A model generated the notes under the pieces. It was not told the origin of the DNA. It did no database searches and saw only the letters and a list, made by a program, of their open reading frames with translations. From assembly GCF_024055595.1 (NCBI RefSeq), contig NZ_JAMXOF010000001.1:620001-684000 (forward strand): 64,000 nucleotides of DNA. The letters run 5' to 3'. Of this stretch, positions 17,557 to 26,506 are shown in pieces (positions within the stretch are counted from its first letter, which is position 1; the number at the start of each line of letters is the position of its first letter). The position numbers and the translations under genes are program-made. The DNA comes from Mucilaginibacter aurantiaciroseus. Its GTDB lineage: Bacteria; Bacteroidota; Bacteroidia; Sphingobacteriales; Sphingobacteriaceae.

Positions 17557-18486
17557 CTAAAAGGTTGTATTCCAAATAACTATCTTTTTGTCATCACCTG
17601 CAGAAAGGAGTTGGTCGCCATTCCAGGCCAATTTATTAATTGATAATACATGGCTGGCGTAACCTTTTTCTCTGCTAATAATCTTTCGGAGCTTAAAATC
17701 AACCGCATCCCAAATTTTGATGCTCTTATCCATGCTTGCTGTAGCGAAATATGGTTGGGTAGGATGGAAGAGGATATGGTTAACCGCAAATAGGTGCGCG
17801 GGAATATTTTGAATTAGCGAATACGTTTTAACATCCCAGATCTTTATCTGTGCATCTCGTGCGCCGGATACGAGGTAATCGCCGGTGGGCGAGTATTGCA
17901 AAGAGAATACCGCCATGGTATGGCCTATCAAAGCTTTTATCAGGCTGTAATCTTCCAAGTCGTAAATAACAACGCGGTTATCGCGGCAGCCAAAAGCAAT
18001 GCGGTTTTCGGAAGGGTTTATGGCAATGCAGCGTATGGTATCGTTTGATACCTTTATGCTATGAAGTAGTTCTAAGGTTTTTAAGCTCCAAACAGATACG
18101 GTGCCATCCTCGGATGCTATCAATAGCTCATCTTTTTTGGCTGATGATTTTATATCGAAGATGGGTTTTACGTGATGCCTTAAGCGATGCGTTATCTTTT
18201 GCTCGATAAAGTTGAACACCAGCACCTCGCCGCTGCGTAAACCTGCAAACATCAAAGGATAACCCGCAGGGCAATGGATAGCATAAATAGAAGCCATCAC
18301 CGGGAACATTACTTTAATGAACGAGTTGGTTTCCAGGTTCCATTCAACAAGCCCTTTATCGTTACCCCCGGTAAACAATATGCCGGGCTTTTGAGAAAGC
18401 TCCAGGCTAAATATAGGGTTGCTGTGGCCCGTTAATTCTGCTGATTTTTGTACATCCATGCTATAGGTTGATAGTGGATACTTCAT
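17557..18486 (-). CDS. WD40 repeat protein
   Basis: A 309-residue protein starting at the ATG at 18486 (MKYPLSTYSMDVQKSAELTGH). At least six WD40-like units can be read, with phrases such as IFSLELSQKPGILFTGGNDKGLVEWNL, DGTVSVWSL, DAQIKIWDV, DKSIKIWDA and DDKKIVIWN, so it should form a single propeller. There is no signal peptide, so it is probably a cytoplasmic scaffold. It follows the last his gene by 41 bp on the same strand and may be co-transcribed with it, but no histidine-related function is implied. Confidence 0.85.
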   Translation of the reverse strand: MKYPLSTYSMDVQKSAELTGHSNPIFSLELSQKPGILFTGGNDKGLVEWNLETNSFIKVMFPVMASIYAIHCPAGYPLMFAGLRSGEVLVFNFIEQKITHRLRHHVKPIFDIKSSAKKDELLIASEDGTVSVWSLKTLELLHSIKVSNDTIRCIAINPSENRIAFGCRDNRVVIYDLEDYSLIKALIGHTMAVFSLQYSPTGDYLVSGARDAQIKIWDVKTYSLIQNIPAHLFAVNHILFHPTQPYFATASMDKSIKIWDAVDFKLRKIISREKGYASHVLSINKLAWNGDQLLSAGDDKKIVIWNTTF

Positions 18487-18527
18487 GGTGTTTGAGCTGC
18501 TATGAACCATAAACTATCCACTATGAA

Positions 18528-19115
18528 CTACTTATGTCTTTCCTCTAAATTCTTTGCTATGCGCTCCAAATTTAAGCCTTTTTCTTTTAGTAGTACCAAC
18601 AGGTGAAACATCAGATCGGATGCTTCATCAACCAGTTCTGTTTCTGTTTCGTAAAGGGCGGCAATTACCACTTCAACGCCCTCTTCACCAACTTTTTGGG
18701 TGATCTTTTTAAGTCCTTTTTTACGCAGTTTGTTGATATACGAATCCTCTTTAGGGTTCTCGTACCTGTCGGTAATGATGTTTTCCAGCTGCATCAAAAA
18801 GTTTTGGTTGTACTCTGTTTGGAAACAGCTGCGAGCGCCGGTGTGGCAGGTTGGGCCGTCGGCTTTTACTTTTATCAGGATGGTATCATTATCGCAATCG
18901 ATATGCATGCTTTTTACATGCAAAAAATTCTGACTGGTTTCGCCCTTGGTCCACAAGCGGTTTTTTGAACGTGAGAAGAAAGTAACGATGTTTTCCTGCA
19001 CTGTTTTATCGTATGCATCCTGGTTCATATAACCCAGCATCAGCACCTCAAGCGTTTGCTCGTCCTGTATCACTACCGGCACTAAACCGTCTGTTTTTTT
19101 AAAGTCGATGTTCAT
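18528..19115 (-). CDS. hisIE: Bifunctional phosphoribosyl-AMP cyclohydrolase / phosphoribosyl-ATP diphosphatase
   Basis: A 195-residue fusion. The HisI half (1-105) has MLGYMNQDAYDKT, FFSRSKNRLWTKGETS and the metal-binding HIDCDNDT, PTCHTGARSCF residues. The HisE half (about 108-195) is an all-helical MazG-like domain with KVGEEGVEVVIAA and EASDLMFHLLVLL. It carries out the second and third steps of histidine synthesis. It is the last gene of the his operon. Confidence 0.95.
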   Translation of the reverse strand: MNIDFKKTDGLVPVVIQDEQTLEVLMLGYMNQDAYDKTVQENIVTFFSRSKNRLWTKGETSQNFLHVKSMHIDCDNDTILIKVKADGPTCHTGARSCFQTEYNQNFLMQLENIITDRYENPKEDSYINKLRKKGLKKITQKVGEEGVEVVIAALYETETELVDEASDLMFHLLVLLKEKGLNLERIAKNLEERHK

Positions 19116-19216
19116 AAGCCCCCTCTAAATCTCCTCCGCTGGTTAGCGAAGAGATTTGTAATTATTGTTGTTAAATTCTTGTTAAGCCCTCCCTTTCGGA
19201 GGGTTTGAGTGGGGTT
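19116..19216. repeat. Composite palindromic repeat between hisF and hisIE
   Basis: The spacer contains AAGCCCCCTCTAAATCTCC directly before the hisIE start, then AAGCCCTCCCTTTCGGAGGG followed by TTTGAGTGGGG. Related sequences are found at 25170-25315, 28985-29065 and 54881-54915. The CCCTCC/GGAGGG arms form a short hairpin. This is an interspersed repeat family, here inside the operon. Confidence 0.6.
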
Positions 19217-19972
19217 TTACACCCTCACCTCAATATTATTTTCTCTTAAAACCGATTTTAGATCGGGTATCAATATCTCACCGTAATGAAATACCGATGC
19301 TGCCAGCGCGGCATCAACGTTTGTTTTTTGAAACACATCCACAAAATGCTGCACCGATCCTGCACCACCCGATGCTATTACGGGGATGTTTACCGTATCG
19401 TTCACTAATTTAAGCAAACCGTTATCAAAGCCTGCTTTGGTGCCATCGTGGTCCATGGAGGTAAGCAGTATCTCGCCTGCACCACGGCTTTCGGCTTCTA
19501 TGATCCAGTCTAAGGTTTGTTTTTCTGTTGCTAAGCGCCCGCCATTCAGATGGACGATATTTTTATCACCAATCACCCTTGTATCAACCGCTATCACCAC
19601 AAACTGTACCCCAAACGCCTTTGCCAATTCATCAATCAAAGCCGGGTTACGTACCGCGGCAGAATTAATGGAGATCTTATCAGCACCGGCATTAAGCAAT
19701 GCATCGGCATCGGCAATCTCGTTTATGCCACCGCCAATAGTAAAGGGGATATTAATTTGCCTCGCTACCGATTTTACCAATTCTACCATGGTTTTGCGGC
19801 GCTCTACCGTAGCGGTAATATCCAGGAAAACCAGTTCGTCCGCGCCTTGCTGCGAATAGTTCCAGGCAAGTTCTACAGGGTCGCCGGCATCGCGCAGGTC
19901 AACAAAGTTCACACCTTTTACTGTGCGGCCGTTTTTAACGTCAAGGCAGGGAATAATTCTTTTAGCGAGCAT
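19217..19972 (-). CDS. hisF: Imidazole glycerol phosphate synthase cyclase subunit HisF
   Basis: A 251-residue TIM barrel starting [23 protein letters not shown], with the catalytic Asp11 in PCLDVK and the second catalytic Asp in AVDTRV (about residue 130). The phosphate-binding loops are TIGGGI and ASGGAGS. HisF turns PRFAR plus ammonia from HisH into imidazole glycerol phosphate and AICAR. Full length for the family. It is separated from hisA by a 130-bp spacer with a strong hairpin. Confidence 0.97.
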   Translation of the reverse strand: MLAKRIIPCLDVKNGRTVKGVNFVDLRDAGDPVELAWNYSQQGADELVFLDITATVERRKTMVELVKSVARQINIPFTIGGGINEIADADALLNAGADKISINSAAVRNPALIDELAKAFGVQFVVIAVDTRVIGDKNIVHLNGGRLATEKQTLDWIIEAESRGAGEILLTSMDHDGTKAGFDNGLLKLVNDTVNIPVIASGGAGSVQHFVDVFQKTNVDAALAASVFHYGEILIPDLKSVLRENNIEVRV

Positions 19973-20003
19973 GATTTTATAAGATCGTTATTTTGAGCTA
20001 CGA

Positions 20004-20055
20004 AGCAATCTCTTTGCTATACAGAGCGACGGCTCTGTATAGCAAAGAGATTGCT
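20004..20055. repeat. Perfect 24-bp inverted repeat in hisA-hisF spacer
   Basis: The arms at 20004-20027 and 20032-20055 are exact inverse complements (starting AGCAATCTCTTTGCTATACA) with a 4-base loop GACG. The surrounding text (ctacgaagcaatctc, ctcgcaatg) belongs to the same GTCATTGCGAG-related repeat family as 4998-5085. There is no U-run, so it is not a classic terminator. In the his mRNA it would be a very stable hairpin upstream of hisF. Confidence 0.75.
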
Positions 20056-20102
20056 ATGCTACGCTCGCAATGGCGGTTTGGGTATGCGTCTTTCGGACGC
20101 GA

Positions 20103-20852
20103 TTATATGGACATCAAAGATTCCAAATTCCAATTTTTAATTTCTTCGATACTGATATGGTTTTCGTAAATGGCTTTGCCTACCACGCAGGCTTCCACCT
20201 TTATTTTACTTAGTTCGTCGATGTCAGCCATTGAGCTTACACCACCCGATGCGATAAGTTTGATGAACGGAGAATGGTCAAGCAGTTTGCTATACAAGTC
20301 TACACCCGCGCCGCCCAGTTTACCGTCTTTATTAATATCAGTACACAAGAAACGGAAGAAACCAAGCGCCAGGCACTTGTCCACGTAATCCATTAGTTTA
20401 ATGGGCGAGCTTTCCATCCAGCCTGAGTATTTTATTACTTCGTCTAACACATCAATGGCGATTACCACCTGGTCGCTGCATTTATCGCGGCCACAAACGG
20501 CTTTGCTCAAGTCCTCTAAAAAAGATGGGTTAGTAATAGCCTGTGTGCCCACAATAACGCGGTGAACGCCGGCATCTATCAGTTCCTTAACCTTATCAAT
20601 ACTGCGGATGCCACCACCGTATTGCACCTGCATGTCTGTTTTACGGATCACATCAAACAGATATTGCTGGTTGCTAAAATCGTTTTTGGCACCGTTAAGG
20701 TCAATTATATGGATGAAGTTGGTACCGTTGCTCTGGTACCTATCTATCATTTCTTCGAGGGTAACATCGTATTCTGTAACCTGCTGATAATCACCTTCGC
20801 GCAGGCGCACAACTTTTTTATTCAGAATATCAATGGCAGGAATAATATACAT
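20103..20852 (-). CDS. hisA: ProFAR isomerase HisA
   Basis: A 249-residue TIM barrel with IIPAIDILNKKVVRL (catalytic Asp8), the phosphate loops QYGGGIRS and IASGGVSS, and the second catalytic Asp in CTDINKDG. It performs the Amadori-type isomerisation of ProFAR to PRFAR. Its start lies 3 bp from the hisH stop, so the two genes are coupled. Confidence 0.96.
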   Translation of the reverse strand: MYIIPAIDILNKKVVRLREGDYQQVTEYDVTLEEMIDRYQSNGTNFIHIIDLNGAKNDFSNQQYLFDVIRKTDMQVQYGGGIRSIDKVKELIDAGVHRVIVGTQAITNPSFLEDLSKAVCGRDKCSDQVVIAIDVLDEVIKYSGWMESSPIKLMDYVDKCLALGFFRFLCTDINKDGKLGGAGVDLYSKLLDHSPFIKLIASGGVSSMADIDELSKIKVEACVVGKAIYENHISIEEIKNWNLESLMSI

Positions 20853-20855
20853 GTT

Positions 20856-21446
20856 TTATATTTTAGAGAAGTTTTTTAATAATGTTTCGCCATAAGGGCC
20901 CGACTTTTCAGGGTGAAATTGCACACCGTAAAAGTTATCATGCCAAATTGATGCCGAAAATTTATTTATGTAACTGGTTGAAGACAAAGTGAATGATTGA
21001 TCGTACTCAATAAAGTATGAATGTACGAAGTAAAAGTGTGACCCAAGCGGTATATTTTCAAATAAGGGGTTTTCTTTCTCAGCGAACACCTGGTTCCAGC
21101 CCGTATGCGGTACTTTAAAACTGTTTTTATGCGGAAACTTTAAGGTTTTGATAGGGAACAGGTTAAGCAAATTAGCATCGGCCTCTTCGCTGTAAGCCGT
21201 AAGTAGCTGCATTCCCACACAAATACCCAACGTGGGTTTTTTAAGCGCTTTTATAGCCGGAACCAAGCCTGTTTGTTCCAATTTTCGCATGGCAGCACCC
21301 GCATGCCCAACACCCGGAATGATATAACGGTCAAACTGTAGCAGATCGGCCTCGGTGTTCACCATACCATAGCCGATCCCCAGCCGCTCTAAAGCAGCAG
21401 TAAGCGAAAAAATGTTCCCGGCGCCATATCGAATTATACCAATCAT
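20856..21446 (-). CDS. hisH: Imidazole glycerol phosphate synthase glutaminase subunit HisH
   Basis: A 196-residue class I glutamine amidotransferase. It opens IGIIRYGAGNIFSL, has the nucleophile Cys in LGICVGMQLL (about residue 77) and the His/Glu pair in GVQFHPEKSG near the C-terminus. It supplies ammonia to HisF. In this operon the partner hisF is separated from hisH by hisA, the usual H-A-F order. Confidence 0.96.
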   Translation of the reverse strand: MIGIIRYGAGNIFSLTAALERLGIGYGMVNTEADLLQFDRYIIPGVGHAGAAMRKLEQTGLVPAIKALKKPTLGICVGMQLLTAYSEEADANLLNLFPIKTLKFPHKNSFKVPHTGWNQVFAEKENPLFENIPLGSHFYFVHSYFIEYDQSFTLSSTSYINKFSASIWHDNFYGVQFHPEKSGPYGETLLKNFSKI

Positions 21447-21531
21447 ATTTTTAAAATTGAATCAAGATGTCAAGACCTAAGAATCAAGAATTTTTTGTCC
21501 TGATTTTTTTGTTTCCTGTCATCTTGCCTCC

Positions 21532-22680
21532 CTACAAAAGTCCTTTAGTAGAAGGTAAAACCATTTTATTAACGTCGCGCTTTACGGCCATTTTTATGGC
21601 TTTGGCAAAGGCTTTAAATATAGCTTCTATTTTGTGATGTTCGTTTTGCCCTTCGGCTTTAATGTTTAGGTTACATTTAGAGGCATCGCTGAACGATTTA
21701 AAAAAGTGGTAGAACATCTCAGTAGGAACGTCGCCAACTTTTTCCCTGTTAAATGCGGCATCCCATACTATCCAGTTTCTCCCGCCAAAATCTATGGCGG
21801 CCTGTGCCAGGCAATCATCCATAGGCAGGCAGAAACCATAGCGCTCAATACCCATTTTATTGCCCAATGCGGTAGCGAAAATTTCGCCTAACGCAATGCC
21901 GGTATCTTCAATGGTATGATGCTCGTCGATATGCAAGTCGCCTTTTGCGGTAACTTCCAGGTCGATGCTGCCGTGGCGGGCGATCTGGTCCAGCATGTGG
22001 TCGAAAAAGTGCAGGCCTGTTGAAACTTTAGCCTCACCCGTACCATCCAGGTTTATTTTGATGCGGATGTCGGTTTCTTTTGTAACCCGGCTGTGCTCAA
22101 AAACACGTTGACCCAGCTTTAAAAATTCGTAAATATCATTCCAATCTATGGTTTGCAAGGCTACTACACCGGCAATATCGCTATCTGTTTCAGTTTTAAA
22201 CTCACCATCGCCCAAACCCGACTTGTTATTTAACCAAATAGCTTTTGCGCCCAGGTTTTTAGCCAGCAGGACGTCGTTCTTACGGTCGCCAATGGTAAAT
22301 GAATTGATCAGATCGTATTTAGTTGCATCCAGATATTTTGTTAATAAGCCCGTTGCCGGTTTGCGGGTAAGGGCGTTATCAGCCGGGAACGTACGGTCAA
22401 TAGCCTGATCTGAAAAGTGTACACCCTCGTTCTCAAACGTTTTGAGAATAAAATTATGCACCGGGTAAAAGGTATCCTCCGGGTAAACGGCTGTGCCTAA
22501 ACCATCCTGGTTTGTTACCATTACTAACTCAAAATCCAATTCGGCGGCAATTTTAGGCAGGTATTGTAAAGCGCCGGGGTAAAACGTCAGCTTCGCGAAC
22601 GAATCTATCTGCTCATCGGGTGTTTCGTTAATGATGGTGCCGTCTCGGTCAATAAAAAGTACTTTTTGCAGCTTGCTCAT
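21532..22680 (-). CDS. hisB: Bifunctional histidinol-phosphatase / imidazoleglycerol-phosphate dehydratase
   Basis: A 382-residue fusion. The N-terminal HAD phosphatase (1-165) has [13 protein letters not shown] with both catalytic Asp, MVTNQDGLG and [10 protein letters not shown]. The C-terminal IGPD domain (about 190-382) contains the metal-binding [27 protein letters not shown] and [11 protein letters not shown] motifs. It catalyses steps 6 and 8 of the pathway. The hisC stop lies 2 bp upstream of its start. The same fusion is known from Proteobacteria and Bacteroidota. Confidence 0.97.
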   Translation of the reverse strand: MSKLQKVLFIDRDGTIINETPDEQIDSFAKLTFYPGALQYLPKIAAELDFELVMVTNQDGLGTAVYPEDTFYPVHNFILKTFENEGVHFSDQAIDRTFPADNALTRKPATGLLTKYLDATKYDLINSFTIGDRKNDVLLAKNLGAKAIWLNNKSGLGDGEFKTETDSDIAGVVALQTIDWNDIYEFLKLGQRVFEHSRVTKETDIRIKINLDGTGEAKVSTGLHFFDHMLDQIARHGSIDLEVTAKGDLHIDEHHTIEDTGIALGEIFATALGNKMGIERYGFCLPMDDCLAQAAIDFGGRNWIVWDAAFNREKVGDVPTEMFYHFFKSFSDASKCNLNIKAEGQNEHHKIEAIFKAFAKAIKMAVKRDVNKMVLPSTKGLL

Positions 22681-22682
22681 TA

Positions 22683-23729
22683 TTATTTGTATTGCTGTAA
22701 GGTTTCTATCAGTGTTTTATTTTCATTTGGCGTGCCAATGGTAATGCGCAGGCAGCCCTCGCAAAGCTCCACTTTAGAGCGGTCGCGAATGATGATGCCG
22801 TGTTGCACTAAAAAGTCGTAAATGGCTTTTGGGTTGATGGTTTTTACTAAAATGAAGTTGGCATCGGATGGATAAATGTCCAGCACAAAATTAAACTCTT
22901 TTAAGGTAAGCACCAGTTTGTCGCGCTGTTCAAGCGTTTCTTTTATCCATAGGTTTACCAGCGATACGTTGTTTAGCGCTTGCAAAGCCAGTTGTTGCGA
23001 CGCCTCATTCACGTTATAAGGTGGCTTAACCTTGTTCATCACTTCGATGATCTCCTCGCTGGCAAAGGCCATCCCAACACGTAAACCTGCCAGCCCCCAG
23101 GCTTTGGAAAGGGTTTGCAGCACAACTAAATTGGCGTACTCGGTCAATTCCTGTATAAAAGTTTTTTGGCGACTGTAATTGATGTAAGCCTCATCTATAA
23201 TAACCAAACCGTTAAAGTTTGCCAGTAAGGTTTCAATATCATCGCGGTTGATGGAATTGCCCGTTGGATTATTTGGCGAGCAGATAAAGATCAGTTTAGT
23301 GTTTTTATCAATAGCTTCGGAAATGCCGTCAAGGTCGAGCTGGTACTCTTCGGTAAGTAATACTTTTTTGGCCTCGATATCATTAATGTTGGCCGATACC
23401 TGGTACATGCCGTACGTTGGCGGTACAATTATCACATTGTCTACCCCCGGGTTACAGAAACTGCGAAACAGGATATCGATGGCTTCATCGCTGCCATTGC
23501 CCAAAAAGATGTTGCGGGCAGGTACGCCTTTAATTTCGCTCAGCTTCATCTTTACCTGGTACTGCAAAGGGTCGGGATAGCGGTTGTAGGCCTGTTCCAA
23601 AGGCGAACCGAACGCGTTTTCGTTAGCATCCAAAAACACACTTGCCTCGCCCGTATACTCATCACGTGCGGATGAGTAGGGGGTTAGGTTTTTGATGTTT
23701 TCGCGTAATATGTTGTTTAACTCGAACAT
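22683..23729 (-). CDS. hisC: Histidinol-phosphate aminotransferase
   Basis: The chosen start is the ATG at 23729 ([20 protein letters not shown]), giving 348 residues. An upstream in-frame ATG at 23756 falls inside a GTCATTGCGAGG repeat edge and is unlikely. This is a class I/II PLP aminotransferase: [32 protein letters not shown], and the Schiff-base Lys in [13 protein letters not shown]. It converts imidazole acetol phosphate to histidinol phosphate. Confidence 0.95.
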   Translation of the reverse strand: MFELNNILRENIKNLTPYSSARDEYTGEASVFLDANENAFGSPLEQAYNRYPDPLQYQVKMKLSEIKGVPARNIFLGNGSDEAIDILFRSFCNPGVDNVIIVPPTYGMYQVSANINDIEAKKVLLTEEYQLDLDGISEAIDKNTKLIFICSPNNPTGNSINRDDIETLLANFNGLVIIDEAYINYSRQKTFIQELTEYANLVVLQTLSKAWGLAGLRVGMAFASEEIIEVMNKVKPPYNVNEASQQLALQALNNVSLVNLWIKETLEQRDKLVLTLKEFNFVLDIYPSDANFILVKTINPKAIYDFLVQHGIIIRDRSKVELCEGCLRITIGTPNENKTLIETLQQYK

Positions 23730-23870
23730 TGTATAGTCTTTAGTTCCGTCCGTCATTGCGAGGTAGCCTCACCCGGCCCTTTCCAAAGCAGGGGTTCTAT
23801 TGTTTTTAAATCCTCTCCTTTAAGAAAGATTTAGGTGAGGCTTTCGCCCCAATGACGCGCTTATTTGTTA
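23730..23870. repeat. Repeat cluster between hisD and hisC
   Basis: The spacer holds a GTCATTGCGAGG edge (about 23752), an inverted copy of the GCCTCACCC-GGCCCTTTCC element, and ATCCTCTCCTTTAAGAAAGA followed by TTTAGGTGAGGC. The two copies face each other, so the spacer can fold on itself. It appears to be nested insertion of two repeat families. Confidence 0.5.
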
Positions 23871-23882
23871 TTTCATTGCTTC

Positions 23883-25169
23883 TTATTTCTTCATCCTCAC
23901 ACTTACCGCATTCCTATGCGCGTGCAGGCCTTCCATTTCGGCCAGTATCTCTACCGAGGGGCCTATATTTTGGATGCCTTCTTCGGTTAAATACTGGAAG
24001 GTTATCTTCTTCACAAACGAATCTACCGATACACCCGAATATGCCCTTGCATAACTGCTGGTTGGCAATGTATGGTTGGTTCCCGATGCATAATCTCCCA
24101 CGCTCTCCGGGGTTAAATTACCAAGGAAAACAGAACCTGCGTTGATGATTTTTGGCGTTAACTCTTTCCATTTTTCGGTTGCTAAAATTAAGTGCTCGGG
24201 CGCGTATTCATTACTGAAATCCATCGCCTCATCCAAATTTTGGGTGATGATGATGTATGAATTATCCAATGCCTGTTTTGCAATTTCGGCACGTGGTAAA
24301 ACGGCCAGTTGCTTTTGTACTTCTGCCAAAGTTTTATCAGCGATATCCTGCGAAGTACAAACCAGTATCGACTGGCTGTCTATCCCGTGCTCGGCTTGTG
24401 CCAGTAAGTCGGCGGCTACGTAAGCAGGTTTGGCACTTGTATCAGCAATCACCAAAACTTCCGAAGGGCCCGCAGGCATATCGATAGCAGTAGTAGTGGT
24501 TGATTGAATAATGGTTTTTGCTTTAGTTACAAACTGATTGCCTGGTCCAAAGATCTTATCAACCTTCGCAATAGTTTCCGTACCGTAAGCCATTGAGGCG
24601 ATGGCCTGTGAACCACCAACTAAATAAACTTTATTAATACCCATCATCAACGCTACATAGGCGATAAACGCGTTAACCTTGCCGTTTTTTTGCGGTGGCG
24701 AGCAAACTACGATCTCCTTGCATCCCGCTATCCTTGCGGGGATACCCAGCATTAAAAATGTAGATGGCAATACAGCCGTACCACCGGGGATATAAAGGCC
24801 AACCTTTTCAATTGCTCTTAGCTCGCGCCAGCAGGTTACGCCGGGCATGGTTTCTACCTTATCCTCGTTTTTTAATTGCGCCTTGTGGAATTTATAGATA
24901 TTGGCGTAAGCCGTTTGCAAAGCTTCCTGCTGATGTTCGGATATCGCTGAGGCGATCTCTTCCAGTTCGGCCTTGTCCAAGTAAAGTTTGGTCAGGTCAA
25001 CTTTGTCAAACTTGCTGGCGTAGTCAATCAGGGCGCTATCGCCATGTTGCTTAACGTTTTCTATAACCTCCTCAACCAAAGCACGTATCTCGTTCGCAGG
25101 GTCAACATTACGTTGTACCAGGCGGGCGATGTCTTTTTTACTTAAGTCTGAATAATTGAATGTTTCCAT
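23883..25169 (-). CDS. hisD: Histidinol dehydrogenase
   Basis: A 428-residue HisD with PGGTAVLPSTFLML, GPGNQFVTKAK, AIDMPAGPSEVLVIAD and the zinc-ligand and catalytic region QAEHGIDSQ plus YAPEHLIL. The C-terminal GLHAHRNAVSVR contains a conserved His. It oxidises histidinol to histidine in two NAD-dependent steps. Full length. Confidence 0.97.
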   Translation of the reverse strand: METFNYSDLSKKDIARLVQRNVDPANEIRALVEEVIENVKQHGDSALIDYASKFDKVDLTKLYLDKAELEEIASAISEHQQEALQTAYANIYKFHKAQLKNEDKVETMPGVTCWRELRAIEKVGLYIPGGTAVLPSTFLMLGIPARIAGCKEIVVCSPPQKNGKVNAFIAYVALMMGINKVYLVGGSQAIASMAYGTETIAKVDKIFGPGNQFVTKAKTIIQSTTTTAIDMPAGPSEVLVIADTSAKPAYVAADLLAQAEHGIDSQSILVCTSQDIADKTLAEVQKQLAVLPRAEIAKQALDNSYIIITQNLDEAMDFSNEYAPEHLILATEKWKELTPKIINAGSVFLGNLTPESVGDYASGTNHTLPTSSYARAYSGVSVDSFVKKITFQYLTEEGIQNIGPSVEILAEMEGLHAHRNAVSVRMKK

Positions 25170-25315
25170 AAGCCCCTCTAAACGGCGTAGCCCTCATGAA
25201 CACCATAAGAACAACACCTTGTGAATAATCGCCCCCGGTAGGGGAGACTTTTATTTTTTTATACCCACTCCATAAAGTCCTTCCGCTTACCAGCGGAGAG
25301 GGTTTGGGTGGGGCT
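25170..25315. repeat. Composite palindromic repeat between hisG and hisD
   Basis: Directly before the hisD start is AAGCCCCTCTAAACGG, with its partner GGTAGGGGAGACTTTT 60 bp away. A second unit, AAAGTCCTTCCGCTTACCAG followed by CGGAGAGGGTTTGGGTGGGGC, ends at the hisG stop. The same two-part layout is seen at 19116-19216 and 28985-29065. Confidence 0.55.
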
Positions 25316-26167
25316 TTATAATATTATCTTCTCTATTGGCATTACTACAATGCCTTGCGCGCCGGCTTGTTTTAACTGGCTAATGCGGTCCCAAAAATCG
25401 CGCTCGGGGATAACGGTGTGTACTGCCATCCAGTCAACCTCGGCCAATGGCACTACCGATGGGCTTTTAACGCCCGGTAATAATGCGATTACCGCGTCAA
25501 GGTTTTTACGCTCTACATTTAGTACCACGTACTTGGTTTCTTTAGCACGCAATACCGACTGGATGCGCTGGATCAGTTCTTTGATCAGGTCATCGTTCTC
25601 GCTGCCTTTTTGGCCAATCAATATCGCTTCGCTGCTCATCACATCCGCAAATGGCACAAGTCCGTTGCTTTTTAATGTGCCGCCGGTAGATACCAGGTCG
25701 CAAATGGCATCGCTTAAACCAAGGCCCGGTGAGATCTCTACCGAACCCGAAATGGTGCGAATGTCGGATGTAATGCCTTTTTCTTTAAGGTATTTTCCTA
25801 ATATAACAGGGTAGGTTGTAGCAATAGCTTTACCATTAAGCTGATCTAAAGCGGTGATGCTATTGTTGTTTGGCACCGCTATTTTTAATGAGCATTTACC
25901 AAAACCAAGTTTTTGCAGATAGCTAACTTCCACCTCGGTTTCTTCTATAACGTTTTCGCCTACAATGCCCAGGTCGGCAATGCCGTCTTGCACGTATTCG
26001 GGGATGTCATCATCGCGCAGAAAAAGGATCTCTAACGGGAAATTTGATACAGGGGAGATAAGCGAGCTCTTATAATTTTCGAAATTAAGGCCGCAATTTT
26101 TTAATAATTCAACGGATTTTTCGTTGAGCCGACCCGATTTCTGGATCGCTATTTTTAATGTTTTCAC
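25316..26167 (-). CDS. hisG: ATP phosphoribosyltransferase, long form
   Basis: A 283-residue HisG starting with GTG at 26167 (MKTLKIAIQKSGRLNEKSVELL). It has the catalytic domain motifs DLGIVGENVIEE and the PRPP-binding DLVSTGGTLKSNGL, then a C-terminal regulatory ACT-like domain (residues about 210-283) ending GIVVMPIEKII. The long form is typically inhibited by histidine through that domain. It is the first structural gene of the operon and follows a His-rich leader peptide by 59 bp. Confidence 0.96.
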   Translation of the reverse strand: MKTLKIAIQKSGRLNEKSVELLKNCGLNFENYKSSLISPVSNFPLEILFLRDDDIPEYVQDGIADLGIVGENVIEETEVEVSYLQKLGFGKCSLKIAVPNNNSITALDQLNGKAIATTYPVILGKYLKEKGITSDIRTISGSVEISPGLGLSDAICDLVSTGGTLKSNGLVPFADVMSSEAILIGQKGSENDDLIKELIQRIQSVLRAKETKYVVLNVERKNLDAVIALLPGVKSPSVVPLAEVDWMAVHTVIPERDFWDRISQLKQAGAQGIVVMPIEKIIL

Positions 26168-26218
26168 AAATTGATTTTTAGGAAATGAATATAAACGGAG
26201 GACGATATTTCGCGTAGA

Positions 26219-26277
26219 AACATATATTATCTGATCACCACATGGTGGTGATGGTGCAGATGTAAATGATATATGTT
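26219..26277 (-). promoter_or_regulatory. Nested hairpins of the his leader (putative attenuator)
   Basis: An inner stem, ATCACCAC/GTGGTGAT with a 3-base loop, spans 26234-26252 and contains three of the His codons. An outer 9-bp stem pairs AACATATAT (26277-26269, leader codons Asn-Ile-Tyr) with ATATATGTT (26227-26219) beginning in the leader stop codon. A ribosome stalled on the His codons would open both. No U-run follows, so control may act on hisG translation or through Rho rather than an intrinsic terminator. The mechanism is inferred. Confidence 0.6.
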
Positions 26278-26289
26278 AAGTCCGTTCAT
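26227..26289 (-). CDS. hisL: Histidine operon leader peptide
   Basis: A 20-codon frame, MNGLNIYHLHLHHHHHVVIR, begins at ATG 26289 and ends TAA at 26227. Seven of nine consecutive residues are His, using both CAT and CAC. It lies 29 bp downstream of a near-consensus promoter and 59 bp upstream of hisG. This is the hallmark of ribosome-mediated attenuation known from enteric his operons. It is below usual gene-calling length. Chance occurrence of such a His run directly before hisG is very unlikely. Confidence 0.88.
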   Translation of the reverse strand: MNGLNIYHLHLHHHHHVVIR

Positions 26290-26317
26290 TTTTATATTTT
26301 GCTTTGGGTAAGCGATG

Positions 26318-26347
26318 CAAATATATGTCCTATTTTATTAAATCAAA
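26318..26347 (-). promoter_or_regulatory. Promoter of the his operon
   Basis: On the minus strand, TTTG at 26347-26344 and TATATTTG at 26325-26318 are separated by 18 bp, close to the Bacteroidota -33 TTTG / -7 TAnnTTTG consensus. The predicted start lies roughly 20 bases upstream of the leader-peptide ATG at 26289. Confidence 0.65.
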
Positions 26348-26506
26348 ATTTTATGTGAAAATGATTATAAAAAATATAATTTTTGATATGCTTTTTTATA
26401 AGAATGGCAATATGTATAAGTGCTTATGTAATTGTTTGAAATCGAATTTTTGGAATTAATGAATTAACAGAATGAATTAGCCTAAATTCCTAAATTTGAG
26501 TTCAGA

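Noticed and set aside
23730..23756. Upstream hisC start at 23756
   Set aside because: The ATG lies in a dispersed GTCATTGCGAGG repeat edge. HisC homologues begin near the [12 protein letters not shown] segment.
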